Shown here one piece after another: positions 28,101-40,100 of a stretch of 64,000 bases of DNA (the first letter of the stretch is position 1; every line of letters begins with the position of its first letter). The notes under the pieces were generated by a model. It saw only the letters and a list, made by a program, of their open reading frames with translations. It was not told the origin of the DNA and did no database searches. The stretch spans positions 62,001 to 126,000 of the forward strand of contig JBECUI020000028.1 in NCBI GenBank assembly GCA_040954595.2, given 5' to 3'. The position numbers and the translations under genes are program-made. The DNA is from Balanoglossus misakiensis (lineage: Eukaryota; Hemichordata).

Positions 28101-31100
28101 TCGTCATGTGACTAAAATATGTTACAATTTTTTGGCGATTTTTCACATGACCTTTGACCTACTTATCACGCGTTATTATTTCTGCATATCTAATTCCAGG
28201 CTAACCTATAGGGCTAGACGTTTGGTTTTTGATGAATGTGGATTAGTGTGTGATCAAAATATTTTGCTACTTTTCATGACCCCTTTGACCTCTGCTGACC
28301 TCATTAATTATGTGCATAGCTAATTACAGGCGAATCAATAGAGCTAGAGGTTTGGTTTTTGTTGGACATGGACCAGTATGGGATCAAAATTTTTTGCCCA
28401 AATGTTGGGTGACCTCTGGTGACCTTTGACCTACTTTCGCGTATCTCAGCATCCAGAGCAGATACAGCCATGGCATTTGGTAGGATGGGACCATAATGTA
28501 AAGCCACATTTTTTGGGTCACCTGTGACACCTGCTGACCTCATTAAATATGCACATACCTAATTACAGGCGAACCAATAGAGTTAGAGTTTTGGTTTTGG
28601 TTGGACATGGACTAGTATGGGTAAAAAAAAATTGCCCAAATGTTGGGTGACCTTAGGTGACCTTTCACCTACTTCACCCTATTTCAGCAGCAAAATACAC
28701 ACATCCTTGTTATGCCATGAGATAATACATCCGATAGAAAATTCTGTTTCTTCTCATTCATACTGTGCATATATAATTCAAGATCAGCGCTTGGGCCCGA
28801 CAATGCTGCTCGCAGCTTTAATTCTTTCTTTCTTTCTTTATTCTCCTGTCAATTCTTCGGCCAACGAGATCTCTGAAACTACTGCAGGTACACTGCTCAA
28901 ACTTGCTACAGTGGTCAAGGTCAATGAGTAGATGTGCAGTGACTTGTGAATACTTAATTAGTCACGTGACCTGGCGGCCATATTGGATTTTCTGAAAAAA
29001 TGCAAATCTCAGATCTCAGAAACTACAAGTCAGATCAACTTCAAATTTGGCATGCAGGTAGATTACCTTCTGCCGATCATTTTTGTAATCGGAAATTATG
29101 CTGTAAAAGTTGCAGTTTTTTTGCTACAATTTTTTTCCTGAAATCTGGCTTAAATTTCAAAAATCTTCTTCTCCAGAACCAGTGATAACCGAGTCACGGG
29201 GTTTGGGGTATGTGGTCACCTAACTGATGTCTATCAAGTTTGCGAAGATCATTGTGATTGGTCGAAGATTATGGCGGCCATATTGGATTTTCAAAAAACC
29301 ATAGTTAAACTCCAAAAATCTTCTTCTCGAGAACGGGCGATGACTGAGTCGCAAGATTCGGGATGTATGGTCACTACACTGATGTCTATCAAGTTTGCAA
29401 AGAGCATTGTGATTGGTCGAAGATTATGGCGGCCATATTGGATTTTGTAAAAAGCAGTGAAAAATTGAAATTCCTTTTTCTAGTCTAAAAATTGATAGCA
29501 TACAAATTCTTTTTATGGATATCAATCGTCATGTGACTTAAATATGGTACAATTTTTTGGCGATTTTTCACATGACCTTTGACCTACTTATCACGCGTTA
29601 TTATTTCTGCATATCTAATTCCAGGCTAACCTATAGGGCTAGACGTTTGGTTTTTGATGAATGTGGATTAGTGTGTGATCAAAATATTTTGCTACTTTTC
29701 ATGACCCCTTTGACCTCTGCTGACCTCATTAATTATGTGCATAGCTAATTACAGGCGAACCAATAGAGCTAGAGGTTTGGTTTTTGTTGGACATGGACCA
29801 GTATGGGGTCAAAATTTTTTGCCCAAATATTGGGTGACCTCTGGTGACCTTTGACCTACTTTTGCATATCTCAGCATCCAGGGCAAATACAGCCTTGGCA
29901 TTTGGCAGGATGAGACCAAAATGTAAAGCCACATTTTTGAGTCACCTGTGACACCTGCTGACCTCATTAAATATGCACATACCTAATTACAGACGAACCA
30001 ATAGAACTAGAGTTTTAGTTTTTGTTGGACATGGAACAGTATGGGTCAATAAATTTTGCCCAAATGTTGGGTGACCTCAGGTGACCTTTGACCTACTTTA
30101 CTCTATTTCAGCAGGAAAAATACATACGTCCTTGTTATGTCATGAGATAAAACACCTGATAGAGCATTCTGTTTCTTCTCATTCATACTGTGCATATATC
30201 ATACTGGATCAGCGCTTGGGCCCGACAATGCTGCTTGCAGCTTTAATTAGGGCCCAAGCGCTTGCTTGCGCTTGGGCCCTATTGGTTTCGTTGGGGTTTT
30301 TAGGGCCCAAGCGCACGCAAGCGCTTGGGCCCTATTGGTTTCGTTGGAATTTTTAGGGCCCAAGCGCACGCAAGCGCTTGGGCCCTATTGGTTTCGTTGG
30401 AATTTTTCTTTCTTTCCGGCTTTCTTTCTTTCTTTATTCTTGTGTCAATTCTTTGGGCAACGAGATCTCAGACACCGCTGCAGGTACACTTCTCAAACTT
30501 GCTACAGTGGTCAAGGTCAATGAGTAGATGTGCAGTGACTTGTGAATACTTAATTAGTCACGTGACCTGGCGGCCATATTGGATTTTCTGAAAAAAATCA
30601 AATCTCAGATCTCAGAAACTACAAGTCAGATCGACTTCAAATTTGGCATGCAGGTAGACTACCTTCTACCCATCATTTTTGTAATTGGAAATTTTGCTGT
30701 CAATGTTGCAGTTTTTTTGCTACAATTTTTTTTCTGAAATCTAGCTTAAATTTCAAAAATCTTCTTCTCCAGAACCGGTGATAAGCGAGACACAAGGTTT
30801 GGGGTATGTGGTCACCTAACTGATGTCTATCAAGTTTGCGAAGATCATTGTGATTGGTCGGAGATTATGGCGGCCATATTGGATTTTCGAAAAACCATAG
30901 TTAAACTCCAAAAATCTTCTTCTCCAGAACGGGCGATGACTGAGTCGCAAGATTCGGGGAGTATGGTCACTACACTGATGTCTATCAAGTTTGCAAAGAG
31001 CATTGGTGATTGGTCGAAGATTATGGCGGCCATATTGGATTTTGTAAAAAGCAGTGAAAAATTAAAATTCCTTTTTCTAGTATAAAAATTGATAGCATAC

Positions 31101-34100
31101 AAATTCTTTTAATGGATATCATTCGTCATATGACTACAATATGTTACAAATTTTTGGCGATTTTTCACATGACCTTTGACCTACTTTTCACACATTATTA
31201 TTTCTGCATATCTAATTCCAGGCTAACCTATAGGGCTAGACGTTTGGTTTTTGATGCATGTGGATTAGTGTGTGATCAAAATATTTTGCTACTTTTCATG
31301 ACCCCTTTGACCTCTGCCGACCTCATTAATTATGTGCATAGCTAATTACAGGCGAACCAATACAGCTAGAGGTTTGGTTTTTGTTGAACATGGACCAGTA
31401 TGGGGTCAAAATTTTTTGCCCAAATGTTGGGTGACCTCTGGTGACCTTTGACCTACTTTCGCATATCTCAACGTCCAGAGCAGATACAGCCTTGGCATTT
31501 GGCAGGATGGGACCTAAATGTAAAGCCAAATTTTTGGATCACCTGTGACACCTGCTGACCTCATTAAATATGCACATACCTAATTACACGCGAACCAATA
31601 GAGCTAGAGTTTTGGCTTTTGTTGGACATGGCCCAGCATGGGTCAAAAATTTTTGCCCAAATGTTGGTGATCTCAGGTGACCTTTGACCTACTTTACCCT
31701 ATTTCAGCCGCAAAAATACACACGTCCTTGTTATGTCATGAGATAATGCACCCGATAGAAAATTCTGTTTCTTCTCATTCATACTGCGCATATATAATTC
31801 AAGATCAGCGCTTGGGCCCGACAATGCTGCTCGCAGCTTTAATTCTTTCTTTCTTTCTTTTTTCTTGTGTCAATTCTTCGGCCAACTAAATCTCAGAAAC
31901 TACTGCAGGTACACTGCTCAAACTTGCTACAGTGGTCAAGGTCAATGAGTAGATGTGCAGTGACTTGTGAATACGTAATTAGTCACGTGACCTGGCGGCC
32001 ATATTGGATTTTCTGAAAAAATGCAAATCTCAGATCTCAGAAACTACAAGTCAGATCGACTTCAGATTTGGTGTGCTGGTAGTGTACCTTCTGCCCATCA
32101 TTTTTGTAATTGGATATTTTGCTGTCAATGTTGCAGTTTTTTTGCTACAGTTGTTTTTCTGAAATCTGGTCAAAATTTCAAAAATCTTCTTCTCCAGAAC
32201 CGGTGATAACCGAGACACGGGGTTTGGGGTATATGGTCACCTAACTGTTGTCTATCAAGTTTGCGAAGATCATTGTGATTGGTCGAAGATTATGGCGGCC
32301 ATATTGGATTTACGAAAAACCATAGTTAAACTCCAAAAATCTTCTTCTCCAGAACGGGCGATGACTGAGTTGCAAGATTCGGGGAGTATGGTCACTACAC
32401 TGATGTCTATCAAGTTTGCAAAGAGCATTGTGATTGGTCGAAGATTATGGCGGCCATATTGGATTTTGTAAAAAGCAGTGAAAATTTGAAATTCCTTTTT
32501 CTAGTCTAAAATTTGATAGCATACAAATTATTTTTATGGATATCAATCGTCATGTGACTAAAATATGTTACAATTTTTTTGCGATTTTTCACATGACCTT
32601 TGACCTACTTATCACGCGTTATTATTTCTGCATATCTAATTCCAGGCTAACCTATAGGGCTAGACGTTTGGTTTTTGATGAATGTGGATTAGTGTGTGAT
32701 CAAAATATTTTGCTACTTTTCATGACCCCTTTGACCTCTGCTGACCTCATTAATTATGTGCATAGCTAATTACAGGCGAACCAATAGAGCTAGGGGTTTG
32801 GTTTTTGTTGGACATGGACCAGTATAGGATCAAAATTTTTTCCCCAAATGTTGGGTGACCTCTGGTGACCTTTGACCTACTTTCGCATATCTCAGCATCC
32901 AGAGCAGATACAGCCATGGCATTTTGGTAGGATGGGACCAAAATGTAAAGCCACATTTTTGGGTCACCTGTAACACCTGCTGACCTCATTAAATTTGCAC
33001 ATACCTAATTACAGGCGAACCAATAGAGCTAGAGTTTTGGTTTTTGTTGGACATGGACCAGTATGGGTCAAAAAAAATGCCCAAATGTCGGATGACTTCA
33101 GGTGACCTTTGACCTACTTCACCCTATTTCAGCGGCAAAAATATACACATCCTTGTTATGTCATGAGATAATACATCCGATAGAAAATTCTGTTTCTTCT
33201 CATTCATACTGTGCATATATAATTCAAGATCAGCGCTTGGGCCCGACAATGCTGCTCGCAGCTTTAATTAGGGCCCAAGCGCACGCAAGCGCTTGGGCCC
33301 TATTGGTTTCGTTGGAATTTTTCTTTCTTGCTTGCTTGCTTTCTTTCTTTCTTTAGGGCCCAAGCGCACGCAAGCGCTTGGGCCCTATTGGTTTCGTTGG
33401 AATTTTTCTTTCTTGCTTGCTTTCTTTAGGGCCCAAGCGCTTGCTTGCGCTTGGGCCCTATTGGTTTCGTTGGGGTTTTTCTTTCTTTCTTTCTTTTTTC
33501 TTGTGTCAATTCTTCGGCCAACTAAATCTCAGAAACTACTGCAGGTACACTGCTCAAACTTGCTACAGTGGTCAAGGTCAATGAGTAGATGTGCAGTGAC
33601 TTGTGAATACGTAATTAGTCACGTGACCTGGCGGCCATATTGGATTTTCTGAAAAAATGCAAATCTCAGATCTCAGAAACTACAAGTCAGATCGACTTCA
33701 GATTTGGTGTGCAGGTAGTGTACCTTCTGCCCATCATTTTTGTAATTGGATATTTTGCTGTCAATGTTGCAGTTTTTTTGCTACAGTTGTTTTTCTGAAA
33801 TCTGGTCAAAATTTCAAAAATCTTCTTCTCCAGAACCGGTGATAACCGAGACACGAGGTTTGGGGTATGTGGTCACCTAACTGATGTCTATCAAGTTTGC
33901 GAAGATCATTGTGATTGGTCGAAGATTATGGCGGCCATATTGGATTTACGAAAAACCATAGTTAAACTCCAAAAATCTTCTTCTCCAGAACGGGCGATGA
34001 CTGAGTTGCAAGATTCGGGGAGTATGGTCACTACACTGATGTCTATCAAGTTTGCAAAGAGCATTGTGATTGGTCGAAGATTATGGCGGCCATATTGGAT

Positions 34101-37100
34101 TTTGTAAAAAGCAGTGAAAATTTGAAATTCCTTTTTCTAGTCTAAAATTTGATAGCATACAAATTGTTTTTATGGATATCAATCGTCATGTGACTAAAAT
34201 ATGTTACAATTTTTTTGTGATTTTTCACATGACCTTTGACCTACTTATCACGCGTTATTATTTCTGCATATCTAATTCCAGGCTAACCTATAGGGCTAGA
34301 CGTTTGGTTTTTGATGAATGTGAATTAGTGTGTGATCAAAATATTTTGCTACTTTTCATGACCCCTTTGACCTCAGCTGACCTCATTAATTATGTACATA
34401 GCTAATTACAGGCGAACCAATAGAGCTAGAGGTTTTGTTTTTGTTGGACATGGACCAGTATGGGATCAAATTTTTTTGCCCAAATGTTGGGTGACCTCTG
34501 GTGACCTTTGACCTACTTTCTCATATCTCAGCATCCAGAGCAGATACAGCCATTGCATTTGGTAGGATGGGACCAAAATGTAAAGCCAATTTTTTGGGTC
34601 ACCTGTGACACCTGCTGACCTCATTAAATATGCACATACCTAATTACAGGTGAACCAATAGAGCTAGAGTTTTGGTTTTTGTTGGACATGGACCAGTATG
34701 GGTAAAAAAAAATTGCCCAAATGTTGGGTGACCTCAGGTGACCTTTGACCTACTTCACCCTATTTCAGCAGCAAAAATACCCACATCCTTGTTATGTCAT
34801 GAGATAATACATCCGATAGAAAATTCTGTTTCTTCTAATTCATACTGTGCATATATAATTCAAGATCAGCGCTTGGGCCCGACAATGCTGCTCGCAGCTT
34901 TAATTCTTTCTTTCTTTCTTTATTCTTGTGTCAATTCTTCGGCCAACTAAATCTCAGAAACTACTGCAGGTACACTGCTCAAACTTGCCACAGTGGTCAA
35001 GGTCAATGAGTAGATGTGCAGTGACTTGTAAATACTTAATTAGTCACGAGACCTGGTGGCCATATTGGATTTTCTGAAAAAAATCAAATCTCAGATCTCA
35101 GAAACTACAAGTCAGATCGACTTCAAATTTGGCATGCAGGTAGACTACCTTCTACCCATCATTTTTGTAATTGGAAATTTTGCTGTCAATGTTGCAGTTT
35201 TTTTGCTACAATTTTTTTTCTGAAATCTGGCTTAAATTTCAAAAATCTTCTTCTCCAGAACCGGTGATAAGCGAGACACAAGGTTTGGGGTATGTGGTCA
35301 CCTAACTGATGTCTATCAAGTTTGCGAAGATCATTGTGATTGGTCGGAGATTATGGCGGCCATATTGGATTTTCGAAAAACCATAGTTAAACTCCAAAAA
35401 TCTTCTTCTCCAGAACGGGCGATGACTGAGTCGCAAGATTCGGGGAGTATGGTCACTACACTGATGTCTATCAAGTTTGCAAAGAGCATTGTGATTGGTC
35501 GAAGATTATGGCGGCCATATTGGATTTTGTAAAAAGCAGTGAAAAATTAAAATTCCTTTTTCTAGTATACAAATTGATAGCATACAAATTCTTTTAATGG
35601 ATATCATTCGTCATATGACAACAATATGTTACAAATTTTTGGCGATTTTTCACATGACGTTTGACCTACTTTTCACACATTATTATTTCTGCATATCTAA
35701 TTCCAGGCTAACCTATAGGGCTAGACGTTTGGTTTTTGATGCATGTGGATTAGTGTGTGATCAAAATATTTTGCTACTTTTCATGACCCCTTTGACCTCT
35801 GCCGACCTCATTAATTATGTGCATAGCTAATTACAGGCGAACCAATACAGCTAGAGGTTTGGTTTTTTTTGAACATGGACCAGTATGGGGTCAAAAATTT
35901 TTGCCCAAATGTTGGGTGACCTCTGGTGACCTTTGACCTACTTTCGCATATCTCAACGTCCAGAGCAGATACAGCCTTGGCATTTGGCAGGATGGGACCT
36001 AAATGTAAAGCCAAATTTTTGGGTCACCTGTGACACCTGCTGACCTCATTAAATATGCACATACCTAATTACACGCGAACCAATAGAGCTAGAGTTTTGG
36101 CTTTTGTTGGACATGGCCCAGCATGGGTCAAAAATTTTTGCCCAAATGTTGGGTGATCTCAGGTGACCTTTGACCTACTTTACCCTATTTCAGCCGCAAA
36201 AATACACACGTCCTTGTTATGTCATGAGATAATACACCCGATAGAAACTGTTTCTTCTCATTCATACTGCGCATATATAATTCAGGATCAGCGCTTGGGC
36301 CCGACAATGCTGCTCGCAGCTTTAATTCTTTCTTTATTCTTGTGTCAATTCTTCGGCCAACTAAATCTCTGAAACTACTGCAGGTACACTGCTCAAACTT
36401 GCTATAGTGGTCAAGGTCTATGAGTAGATGTGCAGTGACTTGTGAATACTTAATTAGTCACGTGACCTGGCGGCCATATTGGATTTTCTGAAAAAATGCA
36501 AATCTCAGATCTCAGAAACTACAAGTCAGATCGACTTCAAATTTGGCATGCAGGTAGACTACCTTCTACCCATCATTTTTGTAATTGGATATTTTGCTGT
36601 AAATGTTGCAGTTTTTTTGCTACAATTTTTTTTCTGAAATCTGGCTTAAATTTCAAAAATCTTCTTCTCCAGAACCGGTGATAACCGAGCCACGGGGTTT
36701 GGGGTATGTGGTCACCTAACTGATGTCTATCAAGTTTGCGAAGATCATTGTGATTGGTCGAAGATTATGGCGGCCATATTGGATTTTCGAAAAACCATAG
36801 TTAAACTCCAAAAATCTTCTTCTCCAAAACGGGCGATGACTGAGTCGCAAGATTCGGGGAGTATGGTCACTACACTGATGTCTATCAAGTTTGCAAAGAG
36901 CATTGTGATTGGTCGAAGATTATGGCGGCCATATTGGATTTTGTAAAAAGCAGTGACAAATTGAAATTCCTTTTTCTAGTCTAAAAATTGATAGCATACA
37001 AATTCTTTTAATGGATATCAATCGTCATGTGACTAAAATATGTTACAATTTTTTGGCGATTTTTCACATGACCTTTGACCTACTTATCACGCGTTATTAT

Positions 37101-40100
37101 TTCTGCATATCTAATTCCAGGCTAATCTATAAGGCTAGACGTTTGGTTTTTGATGAATGTGGATTAGTGTGTGATCAAAATATTTTGCTACTTTTCATGA
37201 CCCCTTTGACCTCTGCTGACCTCATTAATTATGTGCATAGCTAATTACAGGCGAACCAATAGAGCTAGAGGTTTGGTTTTTGTTGGACATGGACCAGTAT
37301 GGGATCAAAATTTTTGCCCAAATTTTGGGTGACCTCTGGTGACCTTTGACCTACTTTCGCATATCTCAGCATCCAGAGCAGATACAGCCATGGCATTTGG
37401 CAGGATGGGACCAAAATGTAAAGCCACATTTTTGGGTCACCTGTGACACCTGCTGACCTCATTAAATATGCACATACCTAATTACAGGCGAACCAATAGA
37501 GCTACAGTTTTGGTTTTTGTTGGACATGGACCAGTATGGGTAAAAAAAAATTGCCCAAATGTTGGGTGACCTCAGGTGACCTTTGACCTACTTCACCCTA
37601 TTTCAGCAGCAAAATACACACATCCTTGTTATGTCATGAGATAATACATACGATAGAAAATTATGTTTCTTCTCATTCATACTGTGCATATATAATTCAA
37701 GATCAGCGCTTGGGCCCGACAATGCTGCTCGCAGCTTTAATTATTATTATTCTTCTTCTTCTTCTTCTTCTTCTTCCGAGAAATTCGGCCAGGTAGATCT
37801 GGAAAACCGCAGCACCTAGGGGGCTGAAACTTGGTAGGGTGATAGGGGCCAATGAGTAGACGTGCAGTGGCCCGTGAATATTTAATTAGTCATGTGACCT
37901 GGCGGCCATATTGGATTTCCTGAAAACCGTTAAATGAGTCCTTCTCAAAAACTACAAGGCCGATCGAGTTCAAATTTGGTGTGCAGGTAGCCTACCTTCT
38001 GTCCATCATTTTACCCCATTGAAATCATGACGTCACACATAAAGTTTTTTTGCTACAATTGTTTTTCTTAAAAAATACTTAAAACTTTAAAAATCTTCTT
38101 CTCCAGAACCAGCGGTTACCGAATCTCGGGATTTGGGATATGTGGTCACCTAACCTATGTCTATCAAGTTTGCGAAGCGCACTGTGATTGGTCGATCATT
38201 ATGGCGGCCATGTTGGATTTTCGGAAAACCATTGAAAAATGAAAATTCTGTTTTGTAGCCAAAATGTTGACAGCACGGAAATTCTTTTTTTGGATATGAG
38301 TCATCATATGACTGGAAGTTGTCACAATTTTTCGTGGCAATTTTCACATGACCTTTGACCCAGTTTTAAAAGAACTAATTATATATGCATATTCCCCATA
38401 CCTCCTCTTGTAAAAGCACCACATTCATGAATTTTTTGGACATGGGTACCAATGCTGCCAGGACATGACACAAATATTTTGGTAATTTTGGCAATGACCT
38501 TTGACCTATTTCTGCATATCTAATTCCATGCTACCCAATAGGGCTAGAGGTCTGGTATTGGTTGGACATGGCCCAGTCTGGGGTCAAAATTGTATGCCCT
38601 AATTTTGGGTGACCTTGGGTGACCTTTGATCTACTTTCCCATATCTCAGCATCCAGAGCAGTTAGAGCCCTGGCTGTTATGGGTATTGAGCACATAATGG
38701 AGTCTTACACAAGACCTCATTAATTATGTGCATACCTAATTGCAGGCGAACCAATAGGGCTAGGGGTCTGGTTTTTTGTTGGATCTAGACTAGTATGGGG
38801 TCCAATTTTTTTGCCCAAATTTGGGGTGACCTCAGGTGACCTTTGACCTACTTTCCCATGTCTCGGTATCCCCAGCAGATACAGCCGTGGAATTTGCTGG
38901 TCACCATGGGAACCGCTTGTGCCCCCCCAATGCTGCTTGCAGCTTTAATTTACTTTCTCGTTGTGAGGAGTTTCTTACCTCTCATTATTTACAATTTGGT
39001 TTCAAGCGAGAACATTCAACTGACCTGTGTTTATTTGCATTTAAAGAAATCATTAGCTACTACACCAGCAATGGAGGACCAGTGTTTACTTGTTTTCTGG
39101 ATGCTTCAAAAGCTTTTGACAGAGTTAATCACTTTAAACTGGTTAACAAGCTCATCGACAGGAATGTTCCCTTGTATGCTGTTCGAATTTTATATTACTG
39201 GTACAGAAATCAATTGTTTACTGTGTTGTGGGGTAATGAAACCTCAGAGTTGTTTTCTGTTTCTAACGGTGTAAGACAAGGGGGAGTACTCTCTCCCTAT
39301 CTTTTTAATGTCTACATTGATGATCTTATCAATGCACTCTGTAAAGCCAAAGTTGGCTGTACCATGTGTGGTGTCAGCGCTAACACTTCAGGTTACGCTG
39401 ACGACATGACTCTACTCAGTCCAAGTGTTAAGGGTCTACGCCGTCTTCTTAGAATTTGTGACATTTATGGCAAGGATTATGATATCATTTATAATTCTAG
39501 TAAAACTGTGTGCATGCTTTTTAATGGGAAGAATATGAGCGTTCAAAGAATTCCTTCGGTTAAACTTAATGACATCACTTTGAAGTTTGTACCTGAACAC
39601 ACCTATCTGGGCCATGTAATATCTTGTGATGGTTGTGATAATGAAGATATTGAACGACAGAGAAGAGCATTTTGCGTTAGAGCAAACATGCTATTGAGAC
39701 ATTTTCAACATTGTAGTCAAGATGTGAAGAAAGTTTTATTTTTGGCATATTGTAGTAATATTTACTGTTGCAGTTTGTGGGCATCCTTTAAAGTTAAACC
39801 GATGAAAAAATTTAAAACTATGTACAATAATGTTTGGAGAAGACTTCTCGGTCTTCCGCCATTTTGCAGTGCATCGGGTATGTTTGCTACAAACCATGTA
39901 TTGTCACTTGGTGAAGTTTTTAGACACAATATGTACAGTTTTAAGTGTAGACTCGAAAATTCTTCTAATGTTTTACTTGATGCGATCTGTTCATCAGATA
40001 GAGCGACTGACAGCATATTTTTCAAACATTGGCGAAAGCAATTGTATATCATGTAATTTTGCAGAGTTTTTTTTTGTGTGTGTGTGTCTCAGTTTCAGAT

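Larger units (their letters stand above)
7257..38950 (+). repeat. 31.7-kb head-to-tail array of ~21 Helentron-like units
   Basis: The same order of segments repeats about 21 times. A CTTT microsatellite comes first, then a TTCTTGTGTCAATTC-like start and GTCACGTGACCTGGCGGCCAT. Two ATTGGTCGAAGATTATGGCGG blocks about 155 bp apart follow. Next come 3–5 subrepeats of about 225 bp, each with TGACCTTTGACCTA and GGTTTTTGTTGGACATGG, and the unit ends GCGCTTGGGCCC–(GACA)–ATGCTGCTTGCAGCTTTAATT-like. Unit length is 1.2–1.9 kb. Two subfamilies occur: A (~1.41 kb) and B (extra 225-bp subrepeats, GGCCCGGACA end). No transposase is encoded. Confidence 0.9.

Noticed and set aside
8394-36014. Recurring 60–110-codon ORFs in almost every array unit, for example the 67-codon minus-strand ORF seen in many copies
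   Set aside because: They recur because the units are recent copies. They have no domain, shift or break between subfamilies, and overlap the DR1 subrepeats.
7257-38950. CRISPR-like or centromeric satellite reading of the array
   Set aside because: Units are 1.2–1.9 kb with internal structure and transposon-like ends inside a gene intron; there are no short spacers and no sign of a centromere.
38836-40056. 406-codon ORF as a host gene starting at 38836
   Set aside because: The first 38 codons are array sequence; the rest is LINE-A reverse transcriptase continuing from the 5' half at 7.2 kb.
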